This document shows, one piece after another, positions 8,852-17,594 of a stretch of DNA of 64,000 bases. Numbering within the stretch: the first letter of the stretch is position 1; every line of letters starts with the position of its first letter. The notes under the pieces were generated by a model. The model was not told the DNA's origin. It was given only the letters and a program-made list of their open reading frames with translations, and searched no databases. Origin of the DNA: JOPF133 sp052144935 (GTDB lineage Bacteria; Acidobacteriota; Terriglobia; Bryobacterales; Bryobacteraceae). The DNA is taken from contig JBKQPR010000108.1 in the NCBI GenBank assembly GCA_052144935.1, positions 40,274 to 104,273 on the forward strand, read 5' to 3'. The translations under genes and the position numbers were made by a program.

Positions 8852-10225
8852 CTATTTCTCCAGCAAATCCTGAAGGGGGCGCCCTTGGCTTGCGGGCAGA
8901 TCCACGTGGAGCAGATCCGCAATCGTTGGTGCGACGTCGATGTTCGGCACCAGGCCGGTATGCGAGCCGGGACGAATACCAGCACCCCAGGCAACCAGGA
9001 TTTCGTTCATATCGGGATCGGAGTTCAGGTAGCCGTGATTGCCGAGCGTGGCTCCCGCCGGCACATCCGATACCACTTCGCCCGTCGTGTCTCCCGTGAA
9101 GGCATACCCCGGCGCGGCAACCAGAACCATATCGGCCATGCGCCCTTGAGGGACGACCTTGGGATAGCCATACTGCTCATATTCGCCCGGCAAAATCACC
9201 TTGGTAATCCCTGGCACGGAGGGGAACGCCTCGTTCAAGACCGTCAGGGTGGCCTCGCGCCGCGTTTCGCGCGTCACATACACCATGGCGGTTCCGCCTT
9301 CGGCCACCACCCACGCATCGCAATCGATTTGGCCGCCCTCGCCCCGTAGCAATCCCTTCTCGCGCAACAGCGCGTTGGCGCGAATGGCATGCCGATAGGT
9401 CTTGAAGCCATGGTCGGAAACCACCAGCAGGGTGGTCTGCCTCCGGATGCCGGCTCGCTCGATTGCATCCAGGATTCGCTGCAGTTGCCGGTCCGCCAGG
9501 ATCAGAGCGGTCTGCGCCGCCAGAGATCTGGCGCCATACTGGTGTTGTACGGAATCGGTGGTCAGCAGGTGCATCAATAGAAGGTTGGGCTTGTGGCGCT
9601 CGATGATATAAGCCGCGGCCCGCGTCCAGAGATCGTCCCTCCAGGCGATGGACGACTTGGCAAACGAGAGGATGTCATCCTCGCCGATCAAGCCTTGCTG
9701 CACCATTTCCCTTTCCACGGTTCCGTCGGCATGAGGCTGTTCGCCGAACGACCAGTTCACGGCCGCGGACCGGTAAATGGCCACCCAATCCACCTCGGCA
9801 GTGGTTAGGCCCGCATCGTGCGCGGCTTCGTAGACCGTTCTGGCCTGCACCAGAACGTTTTGATCGATCCATGGTTCGATGCGGATAGGTTTTCCGTCAC
9901 CGGGGCGAACCGGGAGACCGTTATAGATGACTCCGTGACGGGCGCTATTTACGCCGGTCACCATGGCGGTATGATTGGGCCACGTGACGGTTGGATTTAC
10001 CGGCTTCATTCCGTCCGCAACCCCTCCTTCCTTTATCAGCCTGCGCAAAACGGGCAGGGGAAGCTTGGCATCCTGCAACATGTAGGCCGGAAACCCATCC
10101 AGACTGACCACGATCACGTGGCGGCCGGACGCGACCTGGGTGGATGGCGCGGCAGGCTGCTGGGAGGCCCCAGGCATGGCTAGCCAGCAGCCGAGAACAG
10201 AAGCCGCCAATAAACGTGGTTTCAT
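8852..10225 (-). CDS. Secreted alkaline phosphatase-superfamily phosphodiesterase (nucleotide pyrophosphatase type)
   Basis: The 457-residue protein starts with a signal peptide (MKPRLLAASVLGCWLAMPGA). It has the type I phosphodiesterase/nucleotide pyrophosphatase motifs in order: first metal aspartate in VVSLDGFPAYML, nucleophile threonine in NPTVTWPNHTAMVTG, D and H in TTDSVQHQYG, D-H in VVSDHGFK and the last metal histidine in LGNHGYLN. Family members hydrolyse phosphodiester or phosphoanhydride bonds in exported substrates using two zinc ions. The protein should be periplasmic or extracellular. The specific substrate is not deducible. It is monocistronic, with the divergent sulfatase about 660 bases away across a repeat. 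Confidence 0.9.
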   Translation of the reverse strand: MKPRLLAASVLGCWLAMPGASQQPAAPSTQVASGRHVIVVSLDGFPAYMLQDAKLPLPVLRRLIKEGGVADGMKPVNPTVTWPNHTAMVTGVNSARHGVIYNGLPVRPGDGKPIRIEPWIDQNVLVQARTVYEAAHDAGLTTAEVDWVAIYRSAAVNWSFGEQPHADGTVEREMVQQGLIGEDDILSFAKSSIAWRDDLWTRAAAYIIERHKPNLLLMHLLTTDSVQHQYGARSLAAQTALILADRQLQRILDAIERAGIRRQTTLLVVSDHGFKTYRHAIRANALLREKGLLRGEGGQIDCDAWVVAEGGTAMVYVTRETRREATLTVLNEAFPSVPGITKVILPGEYEQYGYPKVVPQGRMADMVLVAAPGYAFTGDTTGEVVSDVPAGATLGNHGYLNSDPDMNEILVAWGAGIRPGSHTGLVPNIDVAPTIADLLHVDLPASQGRPLQDLLEK

Positions 10226-10434
10226 AGTGCGCGGTCCTTTGTGGATGGAGTTGCGTCCGCTTCTCGGAAGACGAATCGGCTCATCCCTTTATTATCGGGC
10301 GCAACCCCAGGGAAAGCTCAAAACAGAATCCTCAATCCCAGTTGCGTTTGGGGCTGAGTGTAGGACGAGCCAAGGCGGTAAAGTGGCCGGCAACCCGCCG
10401 ATAGGCCACGTTCGGCGTGGGCGGGGGACCCGTT

Positions 10435-10775
10435 TCGACTGCAGAGGCACCCAGCTCCGCGGCCACGCCTACTGGCCCATGATCTGCGATTGCGGCGCCG
10501 AAGGCCGCGTGCGCGGCAGCAAGCTGGTGGACGGCTCCCTCCTGCGGCTGCTGGCGGGCCGATCCCGTGCGCCAGGTGGCGGGCATGACGGTGCCGCCAT
10601 TCGCATCGCTCAGCGCGCAAAGCGGCGCCGGCTTCCCCGATCACTGCCCGGCGCCACTGCCGGCCGCCACGCCGAACCCGTCTTGCCGTTTCACCCCCGC
10701 GTGCCGCCCGCGGCGCGGTGGGCCGCGGCCATGCGACCGCGGGCCGGGCTGCGTCCATCCGCGCGAAGACCCCAT
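10435..10775 (+). repeat. GC-rich dispersed repeat, near full-length copy
   Basis: This is one of the most complete copies. A head module contains GGCCACGCCTAC, GATCTGCGATTGCGG, CAAGCTGGTGGACGGCTCC and CTGCGGCTGCTGGCGGGCCG. A middle follows (CCGGCGCCACTGCCGGCCGCC), then the tail (GGCCATGCGACCGCGGGCCG). Read in one plus-strand frame the head gives CDCGAEGRVRGSKLVDGS. Bases 10226-10434 hold the phosphodiesterase promoter side and nothing else I can identify. Confidence 0.75.
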
Positions 10776-10887
10776 ACCCCACGGGTGTACACTACAGAAC
10801 AAGACCGGCATGAACTGGCTGAGTCCGACCGTATCGCAGCGCGCGCGGAGACCCTGCTTCCCGGTGCCTCTGCGGAGAGCTTGTGAA

Positions 10888-12264
10888 ATGACACGACGCA
10901 ATTTGCTCGCCTCGGCGGCTGTGGCAGCCGGCTCGCGGTTATTCGGGGCGCCGGCCCGCATCCCCAACATCGTCTTCATCCTCTGCGACGACCTCGGTTA
11001 TGGCGACCTCGGTGTTTACGGCTCAAAGATCCGGACTCCAAATTTCGATCGCCTGGCATCGGAGGGCGTTCGCTTCACCAACTTCTGCTCCGCCGACCCG
11101 GTCTGTTCGCCCTCCCGCGCGGCCCTGCTCACGGGCCGCTACCCAACGCGTGTGGGGGTTCCGCGGGTTCTCTTCCCGCAAGACGCCGAGGGTCTGAGCC
11201 TGGATGAGACCACCCTTGCAGATGTTCTGAAAGCCCGCGGTTATACGACGATGTGCATCGGGAAATGGCACCTGGGACGGCCCCAGCCCTATCTGCCCAC
11301 AAGCCGTGGCTTCGACGAGTACTTTGGCATCCCCTACAGCAACGATATGACGCCCAGGGTCCTGATGCACAATACCGATGTCATCGAGCAGACGGCGGAT
11401 CTCTCCACACTTACCGCGCGTTACACCGGCCAAGCCCGGAAGTTTATCGACCGTTCCAAGGGTTCGCCCTTCTTCCTCTACATGCCGCACACATTCCCGC
11501 ACATCCCGCTGGCGGCGTCCGAGCGGTTCCGCGGCAAATCGGCCGAGGGCGTCTACGGCGACGTGGTGGAGGAGATCGATTGGAGCCTCGGTGAAGTCAT
11601 CGCGGCGCTGAAGCAGAACGGCCTGGACCAGGACACGCTGGTCATGTGTTCCAGCGACAACGGCCCGTGGTACCAGGGGAGCCCCGGCAGGCTTCGCGGT
11701 CGCAAGAACACGACATACGAGGGAGGCGTCCGCGAACCTTTCATCACCCGATGGAAGGGCCGGATTCCCGCGGGGCGCGTTTCGGACGGCCTGGCTTCCA
11801 TGATGGATGTCTTCCCAACGGTGGCCCGACTGTGCGGCGCGGCGTTGCCGTCCAAGCCGCTGGATGGCATCGACATATGGCCCCTGCTCCACGGGGACCG
11901 GCAGTCCATCGAGCGGGCGCCGCTGCTCTACTTCGATAATTGGGACTTGCAGTGTGCGCGCTGGATGAACTGGAAACTGCACATCGCGCGGCACAACACC
12001 GCCGCTTACACACCGGCGCCGCCCGGCGGGCGCTTCAGTTTTCTGTTGCCGAAGCCGGAGTTGTACAACCTGGCTGGCGATCCGGATGAAAGCTACGACG
12101 TCGCGCCGGAAAATGCCCCGATCGTGGCCCAGATCGAGTCCCGGATCACCGAAATGATCAAAGACTTTCCGGAGCCAGTGCGCAAGGCCTACGCCGAACA
12201 GCAGGCCCGCAAGGCGAACCCGAACACGCCGACCGGCGCCTACCCGCAACCGGTGGGCCGGTGA
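10888..12264 (+). CDS. Exported cysteine-type sulfatase
   Basis: The start is the ATG at 10888. It gives a Tat/Sec-like leader (MTRRNLLASAAVAAG) directly before the sulfatase core, and the open frame upstream of it runs through repeat DNA. The 458-residue protein has D34-D35 in FILCDDLGYGD for metal binding. C73 lies in the C-S-P-S-R signature, followed by LLTGRYPTR; this cysteine must be converted to formylglycine. It also has K and H in IGKWHLGRP and D-N in SSDNGPW. It should remove sulfate esters from a carbohydrate or aromatic sulfate outside the cytoplasm. Activation needs a formylglycine-generating enzyme; the only homologue in this window, near 60.5-61 kb, is broken. Confidence 0.93.
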   Translation: MTRRNLLASAAVAAGSRLFGAPARIPNIVFILCDDLGYGDLGVYGSKIRTPNFDRLASEGVRFTNFCSADPVCSPSRAALLTGRYPTRVGVPRVLFPQDAEGLSLDETTLADVLKARGYTTMCIGKWHLGRPQPYLPTSRGFDEYFGIPYSNDMTPRVLMHNTDVIEQTADLSTLTARYTGQARKFIDRSKGSPFFLYMPHTFPHIPLAASERFRGKSAEGVYGDVVEEIDWSLGEVIAALKQNGLDQDTLVMCSSDNGPWYQGSPGRLRGRKNTTYEGGVREPFITRWKGRIPAGRVSDGLASMMDVFPTVARLCGAALPSKPLDGIDIWPLLHGDRQSIERAPLLYFDNWDLQCARWMNWKLHIARHNTAAYTPAPPGGRFSFLLPKPELYNLAGDPDESYDVAPENAPIVAQIESRITEMIKDFPEPVRKAYAEQQARKANPNTPTGAYPQPVGR

Positions 12265-12339
12265 GCGGCCAGCCGAGCAATACTGGGATCTCCCAGGCGT
12301 GGTCGGGGCGGGCGGCGCGCCCGTTTTGCACGGCAGATC

Positions 12340-12765
12340 CACCAGATTCTCCCGCGGCCACGCCTACGGGCCCACGATCCGCGATTGCGGTACCGAAGGG
12401 CTGGTGCGCGGCACCAGGCTGGTGAACGGCTCCTCGGTCTCCTGCGGCTGCTGGCGGGCCGCCGGCGTGCGCCAGGCGGCGCGATGACGATGCCGGCGGG
12501 GGGGCGCATGGCGAATCACTGCCAGGAGCCACTGCCGGCCGCCGTCGAGCGACGAATCCGTGTCAGCCTCCAGGGTGGCACGCCGGGCAGCATTTCTCGC
12601 AGAATCAAAGGGCGCGCCACTACTGGCCGCTAGGCCCAACCAGCCTTGCCGTCTCCGCCCGGCGGCGCGCGCGCTGCACGGTGGGCGGCAGCCAAGCGGA
12701 CCGCGCGGGCCGGGAGCGCCCACCCGCGCGGCGCGCGCGGCCGGCGGCACGCGGGATATTACGCC
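12340..12765 (+). repeat. GC-rich dispersed repeat, near full-length copy with insertion
   Basis: The head module (GGCCACGCCTACGGGCCCAC, GCGATTGCGGTACCGAAGGG, CTGGTGAACGGCTCCTCGG, GGTCTCCTGCGGCTGCTGGC) matches the 10.4 kb copy. About 60 unrelated bases separate it from the tail (CAGCCTTGCCGTCTCCGCCC, GGTGGGCGGCAGCC, GGGCCGGGAGCG). One frame of the head reads RDCGTEGLVRGTRLVNGSSV followed by SCGC. Confidence 0.75.
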
Positions 12766-12912
12766 AATCCCAAGGCAGGTGGCTCCGCAGACGGCAGGTC
12801 ACGCGATTGGCGGCAAAGCTGTTTCCCAGTGTCCGGCGATCCTACCGGAGGCGATCTCCCGTTCGAGCTCTTCGAGACTCCAGACGGCAGGTCTGGCGTA
12901 GGGCAGGCGATC

Positions 12913-12918
12913 TATAAT
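12913..12918 (+). promoter_or_regulatory. Likely -10 box upstream of tannase gene
   Basis: A perfect TATAAT lies 25 bases before the GTG start codon in otherwise GC-rich DNA. No convincing -35 hexamer is visible about 17 bases upstream. A GGAGG ribosome binding site at 12933-12937 lies 5 bases before the start codon. Confidence 0.4.
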
Positions 12919-12942
12919 AGCTTCGCTGCGTTGGAGGTTTGC

Positions 12943-14427
12943 GTGAAGATAACTGGCATCATCTTGACCGCGCTCTGTACATCGGCGCCGGGATTCGCTG
13001 CGTCATGCGAGAGTGTGGCGTCGCTGGCGCTCCCCCAGGGGAAGATCACCATCGCCGAGGTCGTGGCGGCCGGGGCGTTTACGCCTCCCACCGGCCGGTC
13101 GGATCCGTACCGAACCGTGCCCGGGTTCTGCCGTGTGGCGGCGACCCTGACGCCCTCCGGCGACTCTGATATCAGGGTGGAGTTCTGGCTGCCCATCACG
13201 GGTTGGAATCGCAAGTTGCAGGTGGTCGGCAACGGCGGATGGGCCGGAACCATCAGCTACTCGGCGCTGGCTGAGGGCGTCCGCGGCGGGTACGCTGTGG
13301 CGTCTACCGACACCGGGCACGCCACGCCGGGCGGCGGCTTCGTGGCTGGGCATCCAGAAAAGCTGACCGACTTCTCCTGGCGCTCCGAGCACGAAATGAC
13401 GGTGAAGGCGGAGGTGATCGTGGAGGCGTTCTACGGAGCTGCGCCGCGCCGGTCATATTGGAACGGGTGCTCCACGGGCGGCCGGCAGGCGCTCAAGGAA
13501 GCGCAAATGTTTCCGGACGATTTCGACGGCATCATCGCGGGCGCGCCGGGGAATCGGACGGCCATGGCGCTTTGGATTGCGCACGCGCTGCTGAAGGATC
13601 CGGCCAGCCACATCCCGCCGGAGAAGTATCCGTCGATCCACCAGGCGGCGCTGGCGGCATGCGACGCGGGCGACGGGCTCAAGGACGGATTGATCTCCGA
13701 CCCGACCCGCTGCAAGTTCGACCCAGGCGTGCTGTTGTGCCAGGCAGGCGACCGCGCCGATTGTTTGACCGCGCCGCAGGTCGAAGCCGCGCGCAAGGTC
13801 TACGGGCCCGGCAGGAATCCGCGCACCGGCAAGGAACTGTTCGGGACCCTGGCGCCGGGCAGCGAGCTCGGCTGGGCCGTCATGGGAGGCGGGCCGGAGC
13901 CGTACGCGCCCATCCTCGATCAGACGAAGTACGTCGTGTTCCAAGACGCCAACTGGGACTGGCGCACATTCGATTTCGACAAGGACAACGACCGCTTCGA
14001 TCGCCCCGAATACCTCATCATGAACGCCACCGATCCGCACCTCGAAAAGTTCGTGGCTCGCGGCGGCAAACTGCTGATGTACCACGGCTGGGCCGATCAA
14101 AACGTCTCGCCTTACAACACGGTCCAATATTTCCGGAGCGTGCAGGAAGTGCTGGGGCCAGCCACGACCGACAATAGCATCCGGCTCTTTATGGTGCCCG
14201 GAATGGCGCATTGCGGCGGTGGCGACGGGCCCAACACGTTCGACAAGATCGGCGCACTCGACCGTTGGGTCGAGGAGGGCCAAGCGCCCGCGAGCATCAT
14301 TGCGTCGCACAGTGCGGGCGGCAAGATCGATCGGACACGGCCGCTGTGCCCCTATCCGCAGGTGGCGCAGTACAAGGGTTCGGGCAACATTGACGACGCC
14401 GCGAATTTCGCCTGCAGGTTGCCGTAG
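12943..14427 (+). CDS. Secreted tannase/feruloyl esterase family protein
   Basis: The GTG at 12943 is chosen because GGAGG sits 5 bases upstream and the first residues form a signal peptide ending near PGFAA. The 494-residue product carries the family's CS-D-HC arrangement: S177 in NGCSTGGRQAL is the nucleophile, preceded by cysteine, and the catalytic histidine is in VPGMAHCGGG, followed by its cysteine partner. The acid is probably the aspartate in YHGWADQNVSPYN. Members cleave galloyl or feruloyl esters from tannins and plant cell walls. Together with the sulfatase and GH2 gene this fits a polymer-degrading soil lifestyle. The gene is intact and monocistronic. Confidence 0.9.
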   Translation: MKITGIILTALCTSAPGFAASCESVASLALPQGKITIAEVVAAGAFTPPTGRSDPYRTVPGFCRVAATLTPSGDSDIRVEFWLPITGWNRKLQVVGNGGWAGTISYSALAEGVRGGYAVASTDTGHATPGGGFVAGHPEKLTDFSWRSEHEMTVKAEVIVEAFYGAAPRRSYWNGCSTGGRQALKEAQMFPDDFDGIIAGAPGNRTAMALWIAHALLKDPASHIPPEKYPSIHQAALAACDAGDGLKDGLISDPTRCKFDPGVLLCQAGDRADCLTAPQVEAARKVYGPGRNPRTGKELFGTLAPGSELGWAVMGGGPEPYAPILDQTKYVVFQDANWDWRTFDFDKDNDRFDRPEYLIMNATDPHLEKFVARGGKLLMYHGWADQNVSPYNTVQYFRSVQEVLGPATTDNSIRLFMVPGMAHCGGGDGPNTFDKIGALDRWVEEGQAPASIIASHSAGGKIDRTRPLCPYPQVAQYKGSGNIDDAANFACRLP

Positions 14428-14546
14428 CTGCCAGACCCCCGAGATCGCCACGGCCGCGACGTGGGTTCCGGGGGGCTGAAGGATCGGCGCTTCGGCGACC
14501 TCTCCTCACTGTGGCGCGCCCAATCCGGCACCCAGCAGGAACAGAA

Positions 14547-14930
14547 CTACTCATCTGGTTTCGGGGATTCAGACCAGTTGAACGGGTGGTTAATATCGGT
14601 TACCTCTATCCGGACGCCACAGGTGACGAGTTGGTCGGCCAAATCACGAAGCGCCTCGTGAACCGAAGAGCCGTAGCCGGCAATTCCCTGTACCGGATCA
14701 GGCCCGGTCATGGCGCAGATTTCCTTTCCATCGGTGTAGAGCCGCACCTCGTTCGACCGGTAAACGGCATTGTTCAGCGCCGCCGTTGCGCCGTCCAGGT
14801 ACTCCCTGCCCCAGGAGAGGCAGTTCCAGGCGGGGATTCCATCTGCTCTAGCCTGGCGAACTACCTTCGATCCGCAATGAATGCATGCAGTCATCTCATG
14901 CTTCGGTGGCTCTGCCTCGGGGAGTTGCAT
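14547..14930 (-). CDS. Small hypothetical protein with CxxC motif
   Basis: This 127-residue protein has a zinc-ribbon-like CIHCGSK motif near residue 16 and a further cysteine in WNCLSWG. A conserved-looking core follows (EVRLYTDGKEICAMTGPDP, then EALRDLADQLV). The C-terminal part looks like a small alpha/beta domain. A weak GAAGG lies just before the ATG; an internal ATG at MTACIHC is an alternative start. It is convergent with the tannase gene. The family is not recognised and no function is proposed. The sequence has protein-like composition unlike the repeat-derived frames around it. Confidence 0.6.
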   Translation of the reverse strand: MQLPEAEPPKHEMTACIHCGSKVVRQARADGIPAWNCLSWGREYLDGATAALNNAVYRSNEVRLYTDGKEICAMTGPDPVQGIAGYGSSVHEALRDLADQLVTCGVRIEVTDINHPFNWSESPKPDE

Positions 14931-15009
14931 ATCCTTCAGAGTAGCGGGTTACTGCCAGCGCCGCAGTTTCCTGACCCACCGTCACGCCACTGGTTCTCGC
15001 GCTCTTGTT

Positions 15010-15260
15010 GCGCGTCGGCGGGGTCGGCGCGCATGACGATGTCGGCGTGTGCGCCCGTTGGCGAATCGTTGGCCGGCGCCACTGCCCGCCGCCAGGCCGA
15101 ACCAGTCTCGCCGCTTCCGCCCGCGTCGCGATGGGCGGCGGCCATGCGCCCGCCGCCCACCGCGCCGCGGGCGGCCTGGCCGTGGCGCCGCGCAGCGATC
15201 GGAGAAGTTCCGGCGGCTCGGCGGGGCGCCCGCGGGTCGACGCACGCCGCTGCCCGCCCG
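15010..15260 (+). repeat. GC-rich dispersed repeat
   Basis: The 14931-15481 gap contains a copy with CGCGCATGACGATGTCGGCG, GGCGAATCGTTGGCCGGCGC, CACTGCCCGCCGCCAGGCCG, AACCAGTCTCGCCGCTTCCG and GGCGGCGGCCATGCGCCCGC. Nothing else was identified in the gap. Confidence 0.7.
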
Positions 15261-15481
15261 CGGACTCGGGCGCGCTGGCGCAGATCAAGCACGTCACCAA
15301 AGGCGTCTCCGCGCCCGGCGCCGCCGCGGATTCACGCGCTCCGCGTCCCGGCATGTCCCCCGGCCGAGACGCGATCTACTGCGTTCTCCACCAGAAACCG
15401 ATGGCAGCGAGTCCATCCCACCGCTGAGATGGTGAACGCCCCGCCCGATGCACCGCCTTGGAGGGACAGCGACCCGCCGAT

Positions 15482-15877
15482 TTAGAACGCAGCCGCACCC
15501 GCTTCGGCCACGGCATGGTCCTGATCCCCGCTTCCGCCGCTAACACCGATCGCACCCACAACCTTTCCCTCCCGCTTCAGGGGGATGCCGCCGGCGAAGA
15601 TCATGATTTTGCCGTCATTGGAGGCGTGGATGCCGAAGAACTGTCCGCCGGACTGCGAGTGCTCGGCGAGGTCCTTCGTGGAGATATCGAATGCGCGCGA
15701 CGTGTAAGCCTTCTTTTGCGAGATATCGATACTGCCGATCCAGGCTCCGTCCATGCGGACGTGCGCGACCATGTTGCCGCCCCCGTCTGCTACCGCGATG
15801 TTCATCGGTTGTCCGATCTCAGCAGCTTTCTCTTCCGCCGCCGCAATCACTCTTCGTGCGTCTGCCAAACTAACCAT
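15482..15877 (-). CDS. GlcG/HbpS-like (DUF336) small protein, cytoplasmic
   Basis: The start is the ATG at 15877, preceded at 5 bases by GGGAG; the frame extends further upstream but without a better signal. The 131-residue protein begins MVSLADARRVIAAAEEKA. It contains the family hallmarks NIAVADGGGNMVAHVRMDGA and the glycine-rich end GAIGVSGGSGDQDHAVAEAG. The family includes the glycolate-operon protein GlcG and the heme-binding HbpS; a ligand-binding or detoxifying role is typical but poorly defined. There is no signal peptide. The gene stands alone, and a second, exported member lies at 20.3 kb. Confidence 0.85.
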   Translation of the reverse strand: MVSLADARRVIAAAEEKAAEIGQPMNIAVADGGGNMVAHVRMDGAWIGSIDISQKKAYTSRAFDISTKDLAEHSQSGGQFFGIHASNDGKIMIFAGGIPLKREGKVVGAIGVSGGSGDQDHAVAEAGAAAF

Positions 15878-16064
15878 CTTGTCTCCCTTGAACGATATCG
15901 AAAAAAGTGAGCCTGCAAGCCAGAGCAATTATAACCCGCAATTCGAAGGCTTGCTCGTTTCGCGAGGTGGGTTACCATTTACCAGATAAGCGCCGATAAT
16001 TCCGCACGCCCGGAAGGCCATCCACGGAAGACTCGGGTATAATCGTTTGGCGCCCTTTTAGACG

Positions 16065-16600
16065 GCGCAACCGGCGCCGTCGCGCGGATGGCCGCTCTCG
16101 CCCCGCGCTCGCAGGGCCGCCGCTCGCCGCGCAACGGGCGGGACGCCAGGCGGAAAACGGCAAGACGGTTCGGCCCGGCGGCCGCAGTGGCGCCGGGCAG
16201 CGATTCGCCCCGCGCCCCCACTCCGGCATCGCCATGCGCGCCGCCTGGCGCACGTCGGGACCGGCCCGCCAGCGGCCGCAGGAGACCGGGGAGCGGTCCA
16301 CGAGCTTGCTGGCTCGCACCAGCGCACCGGCCGGCGCCGTCGTGCGGAAGGCCGCTCCCGGCCCGCGTTCGCATGGCCGCCGCCCACAGCGCGGCGGGCG
16401 GAAGGACGCCGGACGGAAACGGCAAGACTGCTTCGGCCTGGCGGCCGGCATTGGCGCCGGGCAGCGGGTGCAGAAGCCGGCGCCGTCTGGCGCACGTCGG
16501 GATTCGGCCTGCCAGCGGTGTTCTTACGGTGGCAACAGTCGTCGCCGGGCAACCGCGCCGCCGGCAGCCGGTGGCGGTGCGCGCGCCGTTGCCTGACGCT
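16065..16600 (-). repeat. GC-rich dispersed repeat, two units in tandem, reverse orientation
   Basis: Read on the minus strand this is two successive tail-head units. The plus strand shows GGATGGCCGCTCTCGCCCCG, GGACGCCAGGCGGAAAACGG, GTGGCGCCGGGCAGCGATTC and GAGCGGTCCACGAGCTTGCT. The same series then restarts at about 16330 (GGAAGGCCGCTCCCGGCCCG, GGCATTGGCGCCGGGCAGCG). It fills the gap between the DUF336 gene and adk. Bases 16601-16790 show no gene. Confidence 0.75.
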
Positions 16601-16797
16601 CACTGGGTCAATTCGGACCAGTGTCCGAATCGGACCAGTGTCGAGTGGATTCCCCGGCGCTGGACGCTATGATGGGGCGAACAGATGCCATTCATCGCTG
16701 TGCCCAGTTGCCGGCCTGGCGCGACAGGGCCACCACATAGCCCTCCGCAGAAGTCTTCTAAGCGATCCCGCCGCCCCGATGGGGTCCGGAGGTGTTC

Positions 16798-17502
16798 GTG
16801 ATCGTTTTGCTCTTCGGGCCGCCCGGTTGTGGCAAAGGTACGCAAGCTTCTTTCATCGAGCGCCGTTATGGCATTCCGGCCATCTCGACGGGCGAAGTAT
16901 TCCGGGCGGAATGCAAAGCGGGCACACCACTTGGTGAGCAGTTATGCTCGATCATGGCGCAGGGAGGTCTGGTCAGCGACGAAATCGTCAACCAGACGGT
17001 GGTGAACCGCATCGGTGAACCGGATTGCCTCTCGGGTTTCCTGCTTGACGGTTATCCGCGGACCAAACCTCAGGCCGAGTTCTTTGACGGCGTCTTATCC
17101 GAGAACGGTCTTCCCACGCCAACGGTTATCCATCTGGAAGTGCGGACCGAGAGCTTGGTGCGCCGAATTTCGAAGCGACGGCAGTGCCCCACATGCTCGA
17201 GAATCTACAATGTTTTCTCGCAGGCTCCCAAGACGCGCGAAATCTGCGATGAGGATGGCGCTCGGCTGATCATGCGCCAGGACGACAGCGAGGCAGTGAT
17301 TCACCAGCGGCTTAAAGCCTATGAAGCCATCACCGGCCCGGTCATCGCCCATTACCGGGGCGCCAGATACCACCGGGTGAACGGCAACCGCTCGCCAGAA
17401 GAAGTCCACCGCGAGATTGCGCGCTTGCTTGCGCCGAGTCCACGATGGACCAGAGGGCCCCGCGATATACCGGCCTCAGTTCAGGCTTTTTCCAACCGGT
17501 AG
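16798..17502 (+). CDS. adk: Adenylate kinase with zinc-type LID domain
   Basis: The GTG at 16798 is the start, with GGAGG 5 bases upstream. The 234-residue protein catalyses reversible phosphoryl transfer between ATP and AMP. The P-loop GPPGCGKGTQ is at residues 7-16. The AMP-binding STGEVFRAE and DGYPRT motifs follow. The long LID has CPTC then C-x2-D (EICDED), the three-Cys-one-Asp zinc site known from some adenylate kinases. It lies about 90 bases before aceK and may share its transcript. It is not in the usual ribosomal-protein/secY context, so it may be a second copy in the genome; that cannot be decided from this window. Confidence 0.9.
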   Translation: MIVLLFGPPGCGKGTQASFIERRYGIPAISTGEVFRAECKAGTPLGEQLCSIMAQGGLVSDEIVNQTVVNRIGEPDCLSGFLLDGYPRTKPQAEFFDGVLSENGLPTPTVIHLEVRTESLVRRISKRRQCPTCSRIYNVFSQAPKTREICDEDGARLIMRQDDSEAVIHQRLKAYEAITGPVIAHYRGARYHRVNGNRSPEEVHREIARLLAPSPRWTRGPRDIPASVQAFSNR

Positions 17503-17594
17503 CCGAGTTTCTGACGCGATCCCGTTTTTCTCTGCTCCTCCGGTGACTGCTAGCGGGAGTTTACTGGGAGTAAAGAGGGAACGGTGAGCGGATT